A program made the translations under genes and the position numbers. Of a stretch of 64,000 bases of DNA, positions 25,602 through 36,558 are shown piece by piece (position 1 is the first letter of the stretch; each line of letters starts with the position of its first letter). The DNA is from Rhodospirillaceae bacterium (GTDB lineage Bacteria; Pseudomonadota; Alphaproteobacteria; Rhodospirillales; Rhodospirillaceae), in the NCBI GenBank assembly GCA_040219235.1, contig JAVJSV010000011.1:310001-374000 (forward strand), written 5' to 3'. The notes below the pieces were generated by a model that was not told the DNA's origin, ran no database searches, and saw only the letters and a list, made by a program, of their open reading frames with translations.

Positions 25602-26264
25602 ATGGGATCCATGATCACGTTAACGGCAAAAGATGGTCATACTTTTAATGCTTATGTGGCCAAGCCAAAGGGTGAGGCAAAGGGCGGCCTGGTCATCATT
25701 CAAGAAATCTTTGGCGTAAATGACCATATGATGGAAGTTACGGATGCGTTCGCAGAGCAGGGCTATTTGGCAATTTGCCCGGCCTTTTTTGATCGCGTCG
25801 AGCCGAACTTGATTTTGTCTTATAGCGATTTTGGTCGGGGGCGCGATATCGTCGGACAGATCTCTGATGAAGCCGTGCTTGCAGACATTAATGCGGCCGC
25901 TCATCACGTGAGGTCGGCGGGTAAGGTTGGCGTTATTGGGTATTGCTGGGGCGGAGCTATGGCCTTTCTTGGTGCCTGCAAGGCTGACGTTGATTGCGGT
26001 GTGTCCTACTACGGAACGCGGTTGATTCACTATAGCCCTGAGATGAAACCGCGCGTACCAATGCAGTATCATTATGGCGAGACAGACCAATCCTTTCCCA
26101 TGGACGCCGTTGAGAAGGTCATGGCCGAACAGCCGGAAGGGGAGCACTTTGTTTATTCTGAGGCCGATCACGGCTTCAGTTGTACCGGGCGGTCGCAATA
26201 TAACCCTGAGGCAACGAAACTGGCGCTCCAGCGTGTATTAGCCTTTTTTGAACAAACGCTTTAG
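25602..26264 (+). CDS. Dienelactone hydrolase family protein
   Basis: A 220-aa alpha/beta hydrolase. The triad is visible: nucleophile Cys in GYCWGGAMAF, Asp in YHYGETDQSF and His in SEADHGFSC. This Cys-Asp-His set is that of dienelactone hydrolases, which open lactones in chlorocatechol degradation, although many members act on other lactones or esters. I prefer the ATG at 25602 (behind AAGGGA) to the TTG at 25599. It is co-directional with the aldolase upstream. Confidence 0.85.
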   Translation: MGSMITLTAKDGHTFNAYVAKPKGEAKGGLVIIQEIFGVNDHMMEVTDAFAEQGYLAICPAFFDRVEPNLILSYSDFGRGRDIVGQISDEAVLADINAAAHHVRSAGKVGVIGYCWGGAMAFLGACKADVDCGVSYYGTRLIHYSPEMKPRVPMQYHYGETDQSFPMDAVEKVMAEQPEGEHFVYSEADHGFSCTGRSQYNPEATKLALQRVLAFFEQTL

Positions 26265-26299
26265 TTGGTCGCGCTTGACCACGGTCTTGCACCTATAGG

Positions 26300-27055
26300 A
26301 TGCCTGATCTCGACCTCTTCACGGTGTTAATTCTGGTGGCTGGTTTTGCCGTTGGTGGTTTGGCAAAAGGTGTGTTTGGCCTTGGTATGCCCTTTATGGC
26401 ATTGCCCATTTTCGTCATTGTATTGCCGTATCAGGTCGCGGTTGCGCTTTTTCTAGTTCCAAATTTTACAGCAAATTTTCAGCAAGCTGTTCGCAAGGGA
26501 GTATGGCGCGCAAATCTAAAGCGGTTTCTATGGCTCATCATTCCGATGCTGATCATTGTACCGTTCGCTGTTCAGGTGTTGGTGCGCATTAATCAACAGA
26601 CCGGGCTGCTCATTCTTGGACTCATCTCGTTAATTTTTGTTTTTAGCCAGGTTCAGCCCATCAAGCTGACACTTCAGGCGAGAGCTGAAAAGGTGTGGAA
26701 TCCTGTTGTTGGTGTCGCGGCCGGTGTTTTGTGTGGGCTCTCTGGGCTCTATGGACCGGTACTGATTGTTTATCTCCTGGCTTTGCGCATCCCAAAAGAT
26801 GAATTTGTTTCCGCCTTGGCGCTTATGTATTTCTTAGGCTCATTTGCGCTCTATGGAAGTTTGGCCTTTGCTGAGGTTCTAACGTTAGAGGTTGCCGCCA
26901 TAAGTGCGGTCGGTGCGATCATCATTGCCTTCATGATTTTCCTTGGCCAGAAACTTAGGGACCGGCTTGATGAAGACCGGTATCGCAAACTCGTTCTTCT
27001 CTTACTGTTTCTTGTGGGTTGCGATTTAATCAGACGCGCTGTTGTTTCAGGTTAA
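26300..27055 (+). CDS. TauE/SafE-family permease
   Basis: A 251-aa inner-membrane protein with about eight hydrophobic segments. The first repeat has GFAVGGLAKGVFGLGMPFMA and the second GVAAGVLCGLSGLYGPVLIV, the paired glycine-rich motifs of TauE/SafE exporters, which move sulfite, sulfoacetate or organic anions. It follows the dienelactone hydrolase by 35 bases and may export or import a product of that pathway (inference). No good ribosome site is seen. Confidence 0.85.
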   Translation: MPDLDLFTVLILVAGFAVGGLAKGVFGLGMPFMALPIFVIVLPYQVAVALFLVPNFTANFQQAVRKGVWRANLKRFLWLIIPMLIIVPFAVQVLVRINQQTGLLILGLISLIFVFSQVQPIKLTLQARAEKVWNPVVGVAAGVLCGLSGLYGPVLIVYLLALRIPKDEFVSALALMYFLGSFALYGSLAFAEVLTLEVAAISAVGAIIIAFMIFLGQKLRDRLDEDRYRKLVLLLLFLVGCDLIRRAVVSG

Positions 27056-27180
27056 GTCATCCAATGCCTGCGCAGGTTTTTACACCCAGGGTTGATTCGC
27101 TAAGGCTATACTGACGCGTTACTTCCCCTCGTACTCTGTTAAAGTTACACGAATCGGCTCTCTGAGGTTGAAGGCGGCGC

Positions 27181-30100
27181 ATGAATACAACGGGCAAACG
27201 GTCCGGCAAAAATGTGATAGTTGCGCTTGCTTTGGCAGCGGCGGTTTTTGTCGCATCAGCGGTTGGCATTAAGGCTGTTCATGATCGCGTCATTGTGCCC
27301 ATGGCAACTGCCGCTGATGATCCTGAACTGAACGTTCTGATTTTTGATATTTTTGTTGGGGTGTGCGTTCTGCTCGTCATTCTTGTTTGGTGGGCGCTGC
27401 GTGGTTTTATAGCACAGCGTCATGCTGCCAAGGACCGGGAAGATCACGCTGAGACGGAGCAGAAACTTAAATACAACGAGGAACAACTCGACCGGGCAAT
27501 CGAAGCCGCGAATGCGGCCATTTGGGACTGGGATCTCAATAAAGATGCACTAACCACGTCGCCAAGGTTTGCAGAAATATTGGGTATGCCTCCGGACCAA
27601 TGGCACCCTTCGATATCGTTACATCACAAGCTTTGCCATCCAAATGATTTAGCCGCTGTTAAATCTGCTTTTGAGGCGCATCTTAATACGGGCAGTCCAT
27701 ATGATATTGAATACCGTATGCGCCGGCCCGACGGAACCTACGCCTGGGTACACAGTCGCGGCCGGGCCGTATTTAACGATGAGGGTATGGCTGAGCGCAT
27801 GGTTGGTACTGTCACCGACATAACCAAAAGGCGCGAAGAACAAGAGAAGTTAAGGCGGAACGAAGAAACACTTGAACTGGCCATTCAGGCTTCACGGGCA
27901 GGCTACTTTGACCGCCGGTGGGATTATGAGGAGATTTACTGGTCTCCGCGGTTATTGGAAATACTAGGAATTACCGATCCAGATTTTAAGCCGACTACAA
28001 ACAGCTTTGATGAGATTCTACACCCGGATGACCGACCTCAGTTGTTAAAGGATGTCCGCGCCTTTCAAGAGTCACACGTGACTTTAGATACAGAATGCAA
28101 AGTACTTCATGCAAACGGACATTACATTTGGGTGCAACTCAAGGCGATGATTCAACGCGATGAGTTGGGCCACCCCCTTCGCAGTATCGGGTTCGTCATT
28201 GATATATCCGACCGGAAGCGAATTGAGCTTGAACTCGAAGCGCGTAAAAAGATGTTTGAAGATGTGGCGACGGCGGCTGGAGAATACATCTGGGAATTTG
28301 ATCAGAACGGTGTGTTTACCTTTGTTTCTGACCGGGTCGCGCTGGTGCTTGGCTATGAAGCGAAGGACGTTCTTGGCCGTAGACCAATCGATTTTATGGA
28401 TCCCAAACAAGCAAAACGGGCTCTGGTTGAGTTCGCCCGAATAACACGAGGTAAAGAGTCGTTTAAGGGTTTTGAAGTGCCAGGTCTGAAGCGAGACGGT
28501 ACAACTGTTTGGCAGCAGCTCAGTGGGACGCCGGTATTGGATAGTGCTGGCGAAATGCATGGTTACCGGGGTGTCTCACGCGATATTACGGCACAAAAGA
28601 ATGCTGAGCTCGCTGTGGCCCGCAGCGAAAAGAAATTTCGAGATCTTATAGAGGGGTCGATTCAAGGACTGGTTGTTCATCGACGCTATAAGCCTTTGTT
28701 CATAAATGATTCTTATGCCCGAATGATTGGGTATGACACTGGTGCTCAGATGCTGGACCGTGTCAGCTCAATGCTAGAAATATTGCCTCCTGAGTTTTCA
28801 GTGAAGTCAGATGAATTCTGGATACAGAGCATGTCGGGCGCACTGGATGGACAGATTATTCGTGGAGCTGTTCTGGACAAGCATGGTCGCACGATATGGA
28901 CGGACGCCATTGGCCGCGTTGTGGATTGGGACGGAGAGCCGGCATTTCAGATCACTGTTATTGACGTGACAGATCAGCAAGATGCTGAAAATGCATTACT
29001 CGAGAGTGAAGAGCGTTTTCGTGTTGTTGCTGAGAACGCAAAAGATCTCATCACCATACGGAATTCAGATGGTACGCTGATGTTTGCCTCGCCTTCTGCA
29101 TTTGCGATTACCGGTTATTCACCTGAGGAATTGATCAATAGCCCAACGGGTTCGTTGACCTATGAGGATGATAAAGAAAAAATAGATCAGCGCAGGATGG
29201 CGCGGTACAGCGGCAAAGAAAAGGCTGGCAGCTCGTTGCTGTGGCGGTTGCGGCGTAAAGACGGGCAAGTGATTTGGCTTGAGACCTCTTCATCGAGCTT
29301 ACCTCTAAAGGAAGGTGAGAATCGGCCCCGCGTGCTTTCCATGTCGCGCGATGTGACGGATCGTGTTGAACGCGAACGTGAGATGGAAGCCGCGCAAGAC
29401 CGCCTAACGCGCCAAGCGCAGGAACTGTCTGAGCTTGCTATTCGTTTGGAAGAAGAGCGGGAGCGTGCCGAAGAGGCAAATATCGCTAAGTCACAATTTT
29501 TGGCCATGATGAGCCATGAGTTGCGAACGCCGATGACGGGTGTTCTGGGTATGGTCGATTTGCTCAACAGAACACAAGTCGATGACAGTCAACGCGACAT
29601 GCTCAAGACGTTGCATCGCTCGGCATCGGCGTTGCTGGAATTGCTCAACGACATTCTTGATTTTTCAAAAATTGAAGCCGGTGAGCTAGAGCTGGAAATA
29701 ATCGATTTTCGTTTGTCTGATCTCATGAGAGATGTTGGAGAGTTGTTTGATCCGGTGCTCTCTCTCAAAGGTCTATCCTTGAACATAAACATTGATGAAA
29801 GTATAGACGATGTCGTGCGTGGAGACCCAACTCGTGTGCGGCAGGTTCTGCTTAATTTGATTGGGAATGCCAATAAATTTACTGAGGCGGGCGGAGTCAC
29901 GGTTAATGTCAATCAAGACGATAACTTGTCTGGCGCTCTTAATCTGCGTTTCCAAGTGATTGACACTGGGATTGGGATTTCCTCTGAGAATCAAGACAAT
30001 TTGTTTAATGCTTTTGTTCAAGCGGAATCAAATACAACACGAAAATTCGGAGGGACTGGCTTAGGATTGGCAATCTGTAAGCAACTCGTTGAGGCTATGG

Positions 30101-31023
30101 GCGGGGTGATCTGGGTCGACTCAGAGTTAGGTAAAGGTTCCACGTTTACATTCATCTGCCCGTTCACTGCAGGCGATGACGTTGTGGCGGATGCCAATCG
30201 ACCTGGAGTTTCCCTTTCTGATGATATCAAGCTCGCGCCACTCAGCATTTTGGTTGCGGAGGATAACCCGACCACGCAGATGTTGGTCCGCACCATGTTA
30301 GAGCGCGAAGGGCACATCGTATCGACGGCTGATAATGGCGCGATAGCCTTAGACATGGCTCAAGAAAATGATTTCGATATTATCCTGATGGATATGCAGA
30401 TGCCGGTGATGGATGGCCCAGAGGCCATGGAGAAAATCAGGGCTTTGCCGGGTAAAATTGCGACCTGTCCGATCATCGCTTTGACCGCTGATGCCATCCG
30501 GGGGCATCGCCAAGGTTATCTGAAATCTGGAGCGAATGTTATCGTAACGAAGCCCATCACCTGGCCGTTTCTTTTTGCACAGATGGCTCAGTTGACTGGG
30601 CAAAATTATAAAGTCCAGGCAGGTGAGGTTGTTGCTGTAGCCCAAGAGAACGCCGCCGATATCGCCAACGGCATAGGAGTCGAGTACCAAAGGTACCCCT
30701 TAGTTGATTCGACGATGCTCGATGCTCTACTTGAAGTTCTCGACCCACAAACTTTGGCTCCAATGGTAGTGAATTTCCAACAAGGCATGAAAAAATATAT
30801 GTACGAGCTCGAGCAGTTTGTTGATGAAAAAAATTTGGAGCAAAATAAGAGAATAGGCCATGCGTTAAAAGGGTTGTCAGCTCAGTTCGGTGCCGCCCGG
30901 GTGAGCGCTATAGCAAAAACAATTGAAGAGTCAGCTGACGATATACAGCAGATTAGCGATTTATTACCTTTACTACGCCAATCAATTAACGAGACACTCA
31001 TTGAGTTTGATCGCCGCGAATAG
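27181..31023 (+). CDS. Hybrid sensor histidine kinase with five PAS domains, receiver and Hpt
   Basis: A 1280-aa membrane-anchored phosphorelay kinase. Two membrane helices (about 12-33 and 52-78) flank a short periplasmic loop. Five PAS/PAC modules follow between about residues 95 and 735; the first three are PAS_3-like ([20 protein letters not shown]). A short coiled coil leads to HisKA with phospho-acceptor His779 ([12 protein letters not shown]), then HATPase ([32 protein letters not shown]). The receiver has Asp1071 in [11 protein letters not shown], and the C-terminal Hpt has His1227 in [14 protein letters not shown]. The architecture is that of ArcB/BarA-type kinases with cytoplasmic PAS sensing. 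Next gene is a lone receiver. Confidence 0.95.
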   Translation: MNTTGKRSGKNVIVALALAAAVFVASAVGIKAVHDRVIVPMATAADDPELNVLIFDIFVGVCVLLVILVWWALRGFIAQRHAAKDREDHAETEQKLKYNEEQLDRAIEAANAAIWDWDLNKDALTTSPRFAEILGMPPDQWHPSISLHHKLCHPNDLAAVKSAFEAHLNTGSPYDIEYRMRRPDGTYAWVHSRGRAVFNDEGMAERMVGTVTDITKRREEQEKLRRNEETLELAIQASRAGYFDRRWDYEEIYWSPRLLEILGITDPDFKPTTNSFDEILHPDDRPQLLKDVRAFQESHVTLDTECKVLHANGHYIWVQLKAMIQRDELGHPLRSIGFVIDISDRKRIELELEARKKMFEDVATAAGEYIWEFDQNGVFTFVSDRVALVLGYEAKDVLGRRPIDFMDPKQAKRALVEFARITRGKESFKGFEVPGLKRDGTTVWQQLSGTPVLDSAGEMHGYRGVSRDITAQKNAELAVARSEKKFRDLIEGSIQGLVVHRRYKPLFINDSYARMIGYDTGAQMLDRVSSMLEILPPEFSVKSDEFWIQSMSGALDGQIIRGAVLDKHGRTIWTDAIGRVVDWDGEPAFQITVIDVTDQQDAENALLESEERFRVVAENAKDLITIRNSDGTLMFASPSAFAITGYSPEELINSPTGSLTYEDDKEKIDQRRMARYSGKEKAGSSLLWRLRRKDGQVIWLETSSSSLPLKEGENRPRVLSMSRDVTDRVEREREMEAAQDRLTRQAQELSELAIRLEEERERAEEANIAKSQFLAMMSHELRTPMTGVLGMVDLLNRTQVDDSQRDMLKTLHRSASALLELLNDILDFSKIEAGELELEIIDFRLSDLMRDVGELFDPVLSLKGLSLNINIDESIDDVVRGDPTRVRQVLLNLIGNANKFTEAGGVTVNVNQDDNLSGALNLRFQVIDTGIGISSENQDNLFNAFVQAESNTTRKFGGTGLGLAICKQLVEAMGGVIWVDSELGKGSTFTFICPFTAGDDVVADANRPGVSLSDDIKLAPLSILVAEDNPTTQMLVRTMLEREGHIVSTADNGAIALDMAQENDFDIILMDMQMPVMDGPEAMEKIRALPGKIATCPIIALTADAIRGHRQGYLKSGANVIVTKPITWPFLFAQMAQLTGQNYKVQAGEVVAVAQENAADIANGIGVEYQRYPLVDSTMLDALLEVLDPQTLAPMVVNFQQGMKKYMYELEQFVDEKNLEQNKRIGHALKGLSAQFGAARVSAIAKTIEESADDIQQISDLLPLLRQSINETLIEFDRRE

Positions 31024-31084
31024 GGTGATGTCTATTTGCACAATTATTTTTACACTTTTTGTAAAGTGAATAGGAGTTTTTAGT

Positions 31085-31570
31085 TTGGCCATACCAAAAC
31101 TAGATCTCTCAGAGTTAACGTTTGTTGTTGTGGACGATGAGGTTTCAATCATCAATCTCATATCCGCACTGCTTGTCAGTTCTGGTGCGAAGAAGGTTCA
31201 CAAATGCAAATCGGCGATTGAAGCGCAACAGATTATTTCTGATCATAACGTTAAGATTGATTGCATTATTTCTGATTATGGAATGGAGCCTGTTTCAGGT
31301 TTAGAACTCTTACAAAAAATTCGTGTTGGGACTAGTCCTGGTGTCTCCCGCAACATACGGTTCGTCATGCTTACCGGTCATGGTGAAGCCGAAGTTGTTA
31401 AAACGGCTATGATTCTTGATGTAGATGGGTACGTCATTAAGCCTATTTCGCAAAAAGGTCTTATTTCTGCGTTGGAGAGGGCGTTTGCGCGCAAGCGTGT
31501 TCTTAAGGCTGGATCAGGGTATGCGGATGTTATCTTGCCTGAAGATGTCGTTGGGTCGGCCTCAAATTAA
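31085..31570 (+). CDS. Single-domain response regulator (CheY-like)
   Basis: A 161-aa receiver with no output domain. The acidic pocket DDE is at residues 17-19, phospho-acceptor Asp64 in CIISDYGMEPVSG, and the conserved Lys in VIKPIS. About 25 extra residues at the C-terminus are unassigned. The TTG start has AGGAG 8 bases upstream. It lies 61 bases after the hybrid kinase, on the same strand, so the two probably form one phosphorelay. Confidence 0.85.
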   Translation: MAIPKLDLSELTFVVVDDEVSIINLISALLVSSGAKKVHKCKSAIEAQQIISDHNVKIDCIISDYGMEPVSGLELLQKIRVGTSPGVSRNIRFVMLTGHGEAEVVKTAMILDVDGYVIKPISQKGLISALERAFARKRVLKAGSGYADVILPEDVVGSASN

Positions 31571-31591
31571 ACCTATTTTTGAGACTCTGTT

Positions 31592-32767
31592 CTAACGTGT
31601 CGCCGCGTTGAGTGTTGACGCTAAAGTCTGTCCAATAAGGTGAATATTGTCTTCCGTGAGTGTGGGGTGGACCGGGAGTATAAGGGTTCGGTCTGCAAGC
31701 GCTAACACGTTTGGTCGCGCGTTAGAGGTGTTTATGCGGTCATTGAAGAAAGCCCGTTCGTTAGAGATATCAGGGCAGGCCCCTACGCCTGCTGAGATTC
31801 CCTGTGCATTCAGATCGTTAAGAATGCGATTCCGTGTCCAGCCGGTTTTGAGAGCTCTGTTGTTTAGTAATACGTAGTACTTGTAATAACTATGATGCAC
31901 ATCCTCTGGCGGCGTGAGGTCTGCAATCAGCGGAGAGTCGGCAATTGCAGCCGTTAGGACCTGTGCGTTTTTACGCCGCGCATCAATCCACTTGTCGAGT
32001 TTCTGCAGCTGTATACGACCAATGGCGGACTGCATTTCTGTCATGCGCCAATTTGTGGCAAAGGAATCTACAAGCCATCTAAATCCAGTGTTTGCACTTT
32101 TGGTATGCGCTTGCTTGTAGTTCCAGCCATGGTCTCTGAGAGACCACATGCGTTGATAAAGGTTTTTATCATTCGTCAGAATGAGGCCGCCTTCGCCGCC
32201 AGTCGTAATAATTTTATCCTGGCAGAATGAAAAACAACCAACGTCTCCCAAGGTGCCAACCGCCTGGCCCTTGTAGAGCGCGCCGTGGGCCTGCGCACAG
32301 TCTTCAATAACATACAGCCCAGAGGATTTGGCAATCGAGATGATCGAGTCCATATCCGCGGGCCAGCCCGCCAAATGGACCGGAATGATGGCTTTGGATT
32401 TCTCTGATAACACGGCTGCAATAGAGTTTTCATTGAGAGTTTGAGAACGTAAATCAACGTCTGCGACGACCGGAATTGCACCGCAGCGCACAACAGCGGA
32501 TGCGGTGGCGATGAATGTTCTGGCAGGGACGACAACCTCGTCTCCGGGTCCAATCCCAAGTGCTTCTAAGGCAAGTTCAAGCGCGGCTGTTCCATTGGCC
32601 ACGGTGAGCGCGTGTTTGGCGCCGGTGGCTGCAGCGTATTCCTCTTCAAACAGTTTGCCTTCTGGGCCTGTTCTGTAATTGACCTTCCCAGAGCGCAGGA
32701 CTGCGGCAACAGCGGCGATTTCGTCTTCCGCATAAAAGGGCCACGGAGCAAATATTGGAGCGCTCAT
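31592..32767 (-). CDS. DegT/DnrJ/EryC1-family PLP aminotransferase
   Basis: A 391-aa sugar aminotransferase-family enzyme (start MSAPIFAPWPFY at 32767; an in-frame GTG at 32809 would add 14 unlikely residues). Motifs: GTAALELALEALGIGPGDEV, VIEDCAQAHGA, and the PLP Lys in FSFCQDKIITTGGEGG. These enzymes put amino groups on nucleotide-linked sugars for surface glycans. No glycosyltransferase cluster is nearby. It is convergent with the receiver gene (21-base gap). Confidence 0.9.
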   Translation of the reverse strand: MSAPIFAPWPFYAEDEIAAVAAVLRSGKVNYRTGPEGKLFEEEYAAATGAKHALTVANGTAALELALEALGIGPGDEVVVPARTFIATASAVVRCGAIPVVADVDLRSQTLNENSIAAVLSEKSKAIIPVHLAGWPADMDSIISIAKSSGLYVIEDCAQAHGALYKGQAVGTLGDVGCFSFCQDKIITTGGEGGLILTNDKNLYQRMWSLRDHGWNYKQAHTKSANTGFRWLVDSFATNWRMTEMQSAIGRIQLQKLDKWIDARRKNAQVLTAAIADSPLIADLTPPEDVHHSYYKYYVLLNNRALKTGWTRNRILNDLNAQGISAGVGACPDISNERAFFNDRINTSNARPNVLALADRTLILPVHPTLTEDNIHLIGQTLASTLNAATR

Positions 32768-33008
32768 ATTTTGTCGGAATCCCGTAAGCAAGTATAAAAT
32801 AGTGGCCACGTTTGCGATTGAATGCCTAGACTATAACGCCCAATTTGGATTGGTGTTAGGAGCGTTTATACTATTTCAGTTTAGAAATTGCTGAATCCTA
32901 GAATTGCGCTTGATGAGAGGCTTGTACGATTGTCTGTGTCCTGATCAGGGCTTTCTCTGACTGATCTTTGAACTTCTATAACGCGTCATGACTGTCTAAG
33001 GTCAATCT

Positions 33009-34019
33009 ATGGAGAGCAATTTATTAACACCGCCCGCTGCAAGGGTGGGCGCTGTGATTGGTGCTGCGGCCTCTGTTATTTTTTTGGCGCATCTGTCTTA
33101 TTTTGCGATCAACGTGCCGTCTCTCGAAAGCGAGACGATATTTTTTAGCCGCACGATTGCATGTGCATCTGCAATTCTTAGTCTTTTTCTAATCAACAAA
33201 GTGTTGTCTGCCTGGACAGGCGATGGGGTTGTCGGAGCTTCAGCCGCATTGGGTTTCCTTCTGTTTCCAGCAACAGCCTTTGTGTATGGGCTCTTTGTTC
33301 CTATCGCGATGCTGGTTTTATTGTTTTTGCTGGGTGTTTGGCTTGCGACGGTTATTGACTGTGGTGCGCACATTCTCGTGCCGCTCCTGATTGGAGGCAT
33401 TGCCGCTGCGTTACCGTTCTTGGCGATCGGTGGATTTTATCTGAGTGCCGCTCTGTTGTGTTTGGTCGCTATTGAGCGACCGCCAAAACGATTTCTGATG
33501 ATTGCTGCTGGCGCGGTGGTTCTTTTTGGAGTTGCGCTGAGTTTTTCTTTGCCAGGAATAGAGAACATCGTTCCTAAGGCTTGGGGTTTTGTGTCGATGC
33601 CGGTCCTGTTGGATGGGGTCGTGCGGCCCTACGCCATGTTATGGCTCGGGTTGGCCTTTAGTTTTTGCAGCGCGCTCGGATCAAAATCTTTGAGACAGTG
33701 TTTATCTTCTGTGTTGGTCAGGCGATTGGCAGTGATCGCCATTGTGTTTTGTCTGGCAATGCTGAGTATGATAATTGGCGATAGAGATGGCGGGACTGAT
33801 CTATCTCTAGCACTCGCGTTCAATGCTATTCTTCCTCTAGGGGTTATGCTCACGTTGCCCATGGTGTTGTGGATCAGATTTGTAATGCCTCAGGTCAAGT
33901 CGATATGGATTTGGATTCTATTACCGGTGGTTATGTACAGCTGTTTCTGGGTTGTTTTGGGACCGATTGATTTAAGCGCTTTTCCCTACGATCAAATCGG
34001 TTCGCGCTCAAAGCCTTAA
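33009..34019 (+). CDS. Polytopic membrane protein of unknown function
   Basis: A 336-aa protein with about nine to ten hydrophobic segments spread over its length and few charged loops. The layout resembles the membrane part of glycosyltransferase-39-type enzymes, but I see no catalytic acidic motif in the first loop, so I do not assign a function. No clear ribosome site is visible before the ATG at 33009. It is alone between the divergent aminotransferase and the protease. Confidence 0.65.
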   Translation: MESNLLTPPAARVGAVIGAAASVIFLAHLSYFAINVPSLESETIFFSRTIACASAILSLFLINKVLSAWTGDGVVGASAALGFLLFPATAFVYGLFVPIAMLVLLFLLGVWLATVIDCGAHILVPLLIGGIAAALPFLAIGGFYLSAALLCLVAIERPPKRFLMIAAGAVVLFGVALSFSLPGIENIVPKAWGFVSMPVLLDGVVRPYAMLWLGLAFSFCSALGSKSLRQCLSSVLVRRLAVIAIVFCLAMLSMIIGDRDGGTDLSLALAFNAILPLGVMLTLPMVLWIRFVMPQVKSIWIWILLPVVMYSCFWVVLGPIDLSAFPYDQIGSRSKP

Positions 34020-34224
34020 GCCGGTGGCCAACGCCAAACATTCTGTAAATGAGGGGTCGAGTCTCAATAGCCACTCCAAACCAGCCGATATCACCACATG
34101 AAGCTCAAAAGCATTATACAAGGAATAGCCTTAAGCTTATGTTTTATAAGGATTTATCTGTATTGCTAAGTGGTCAGCGCTGGACATCGGGCCTGTAATT
34201 GGGTCATATTCACAAAGATCACAT

Positions 34225-36525
34225 ATGGACCGGTTGACTGAGCCGGGCCACGTTAGTTCTGAGGTTGGCGCGCGACGTAAGTTCGTATCGCGCTATTTTG
34301 CGTTGGACGCTACCGCTTTATTGAAATGGCGTGTACGACTGATGAATCTTAAGTCTGGAAAATTTACAAGCCCGCTCATTGGCTTTCTTGGCTGTGTGGC
34401 CAGCGGCTTTTTTAACCGTGCAGCAATGCGTTCGGGAGCTTGGAGTTCTAGAGCCCTTGTCGGTTTTGTGCTGGCCCTGGCCTTGATCGCCCAGCCTGCT
34501 CAGGCCCAGCTGGATCAGATTATTCAACAGCTGGAAGCCGAGGGTCAGGCGCGCGTCATTGTGCGCATGAAGGCCGCTGGTCAGCAGCCGGACTGGGATC
34601 AGGCCAAAAGTGTGGTGCAGCAACGCAGCAGCGTGAGGCAAATGCGTCAGCGCTTTGATCCCGCCTTGGCAAAGCGTGAACTTGTTGTGCAGCGCGGGTT
34701 TTCATCCCTACCATTCGTTGGCGTTCAAGTTGATCGTGATGGCCTAGGGGCGCTGCTGGCCATGGAAGAGGTCGCGGATGTGTATCCGGTGGTGGTGGAG
34801 CGTAAGGCGGAAGCGCAACGCACCATAGAATCTCAGTCATTGGCCTCTTCAGTCAGTTCCATTGATGTGCAAGGGGCCTGGGCACGAGGGTACGAAGGCG
34901 AAGGATTTACTGTCGCAGTGATCGACGGAGGGATCGCAACAAGTCATCCCATGCTGGCCGGAAAGTCGGTCGGGGATGCCTGCTTCTCTGCAACCTTTGG
35001 CAACGACACGTTTACGCAATGCCCCTCCGGTAACACACCAGAAATTGGCACAGGCGCGGCGTCAAACTGTCCGCTCGGGTCGTCCCGGTGTGACCATGGA
35101 ACCCATGTCGCCTCAATAGCTGTGGGCAACGACGGTACAACCTTTGGCGTGGCCCGTGGCGCGCAACTGATGCCAATTGATGTTTTTTCAGAGGTCACGA
35201 GCAGCAGTGAATGTGCACCTGATACCGCGCCGTGCGAATTGACGGACTCACTGGCTGTGCTGGATGCGCTCAATTATGTCAACGAGAATGTCGATACCTA
35301 TAATATTGTCGCCGTTAATTTGAGTCTCGGCGGTGGCGCTTTTGCAGGTGCGTGTGATTCAGACCCGCGTAAAGTCGTCATTGATATGTTGCGCGAAAAA
35401 GGTGTGGCCACGGTCTCATCGGCTGGCAATCAAAGCTCAAACTCTACGATCAGTGCGCCCTCGTGTATTTCTGCGGCAGTCGCCGTCGGTGCAACAAATG
35501 ATAATATAGTGGTGGCGTCTTTCTCTAATTTTACACCCTCCGTTGATTTAATGGCGCCTGGTGTTGCTATTCGGGCCGCTCGTGCCTCCGGTGGCCTTGT
35601 GTCGTTGAGCGGGACATCTATGGCCGCACCGCATGTTGCTGGTGCCTATGCGCTTATCAACTCTGCGGTTTCTAATGTCTCTGTCGACGCGATTGATGAC
35701 GCCTTAAAGGCGACGGGCACAGCCGTGAGTAGGTCAGGACAAAACTTCAGCCTGCCGCGCATTCAGGTCAACCAAGCAATTCTGGATATGCAGGGGATCA
35801 ATATAAGAGTGTTCAACAACGTCATTGGATCGCGGACGACGGCAGTCGGCGAGTCTTATGTTCGGTTACACAACGCAAGCGCAACGCCCGGACGTGCACG
35901 CGTCACATTGCGCGATGCGGAAACAGGTGACCAGCTTGGCCGTTGGACCAGCCCTGATATTCCGGCGCATGCGTCTTTTCAGTTCAATGTCAGCCGCCTT
36001 GAGTCTGAGGCAGAGTCAGAAGTGCTCATCGCTCGAGATGACCGCACGTACTACAATCTTGTTGTCGAGTCTGGTTTTGCAGGATCTATGCAACACATTT
36101 TGTGGCAACAGGCCGCTGGTGTTTTATCGAACATGACAAGCTGCACTGACGGCGTGCAAGGCGGAGAACGGACGCTTCTGAACGTGCACAGCCCAAGTAT
36201 TGTTCAGTATCAATCATCTGTGCGGATCTATAATTCAGGGGCGCTTAATGCGCGGCCAGACCTTGATATTTATAATGCGACAACAGGCGAATTGTTGGGC
36301 CGCTGGGCAGCGCCCCAAATCGACGCCGGGGCGGCACACGAGGCCGCGATGGGCGAAATCTTAGCTGGCTTGGACTCAGAGCAAGCGCTCGGGGTTATAC
36401 CAGTCCATCTTAATGTCGAGCTGGCTGAAGGTTTTAACGGCTACTTGCAACACACCATCCGCAACATGTCTGCTGATGTTCTGACGGATATGTCTGCAAA
36501 GTGCGCTTTGGGCCGCAGCCGTTAA
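34225..36525 (+). CDS. Exported subtilisin-like serine protease (S8)
   Basis: A secreted subtilase with prodomain. Triad in full-length numbering: Asp234 (VAVIDGGIA), His291 (DHGTHVAS) and Ser465 (SGTSMAAPHVAG). Residues 105-195 look like an I9-type inhibitor prodomain (ARVIVRMKAAG). The region after 510 has two beta-rich repeats of about 110 aa (LHNASATPGRARVTLRD; VRIYNSGALNARPDLDIYN). The true start is probably the ATG at 34426, giving MRSGAWSSRALVGFVLALAL and cleavage after PAQAQ; the upstream ATG at 34225 has no ribosome site. If so, 34020-34425 is gene-free and I see nothing else in it. Confidence 0.9.
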   Translation: MDRLTEPGHVSSEVGARRKFVSRYFALDATALLKWRVRLMNLKSGKFTSPLIGFLGCVASGFFNRAAMRSGAWSSRALVGFVLALALIAQPAQAQLDQIIQQLEAEGQARVIVRMKAAGQQPDWDQAKSVVQQRSSVRQMRQRFDPALAKRELVVQRGFSSLPFVGVQVDRDGLGALLAMEEVADVYPVVVERKAEAQRTIESQSLASSVSSIDVQGAWARGYEGEGFTVAVIDGGIATSHPMLAGKSVGDACFSATFGNDTFTQCPSGNTPEIGTGAASNCPLGSSRCDHGTHVASIAVGNDGTTFGVARGAQLMPIDVFSEVTSSSECAPDTAPCELTDSLAVLDALNYVNENVDTYNIVAVNLSLGGGAFAGACDSDPRKVVIDMLREKGVATVSSAGNQSSNSTISAPSCISAAVAVGATNDNIVVASFSNFTPSVDLMAPGVAIRAARASGGLVSLSGTSMAAPHVAGAYALINSAVSNVSVDAIDDALKATGTAVSRSGQNFSLPRIQVNQAILDMQGINIRVFNNVIGSRTTAVGESYVRLHNASATPGRARVTLRDAETGDQLGRWTSPDIPAHASFQFNVSRLESEAESEVLIARDDRTYYNLVVESGFAGSMQHILWQQAAGVLSNMTSCTDGVQGGERTLLNVHSPSIVQYQSSVRIYNSGALNARPDLDIYNATTGELLGRWAAPQIDAGAAHEAAMGEILAGLDSEQALGVIPVHLNVELAEGFNGYLQHTIRNMSADVLTDMSAKCALGRSR

Positions 36526-36558
36526 ATCCTTTGGGTGTTCATCACCTCATGAGCGTGA

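Noticed and set aside
27067-27081. CCTGCGCAGG followed by TTTTT as a terminator after the TauE/SafE gene
   Set aside because: The palindrome leaves a two-base loop, too tight for a stable hairpin.
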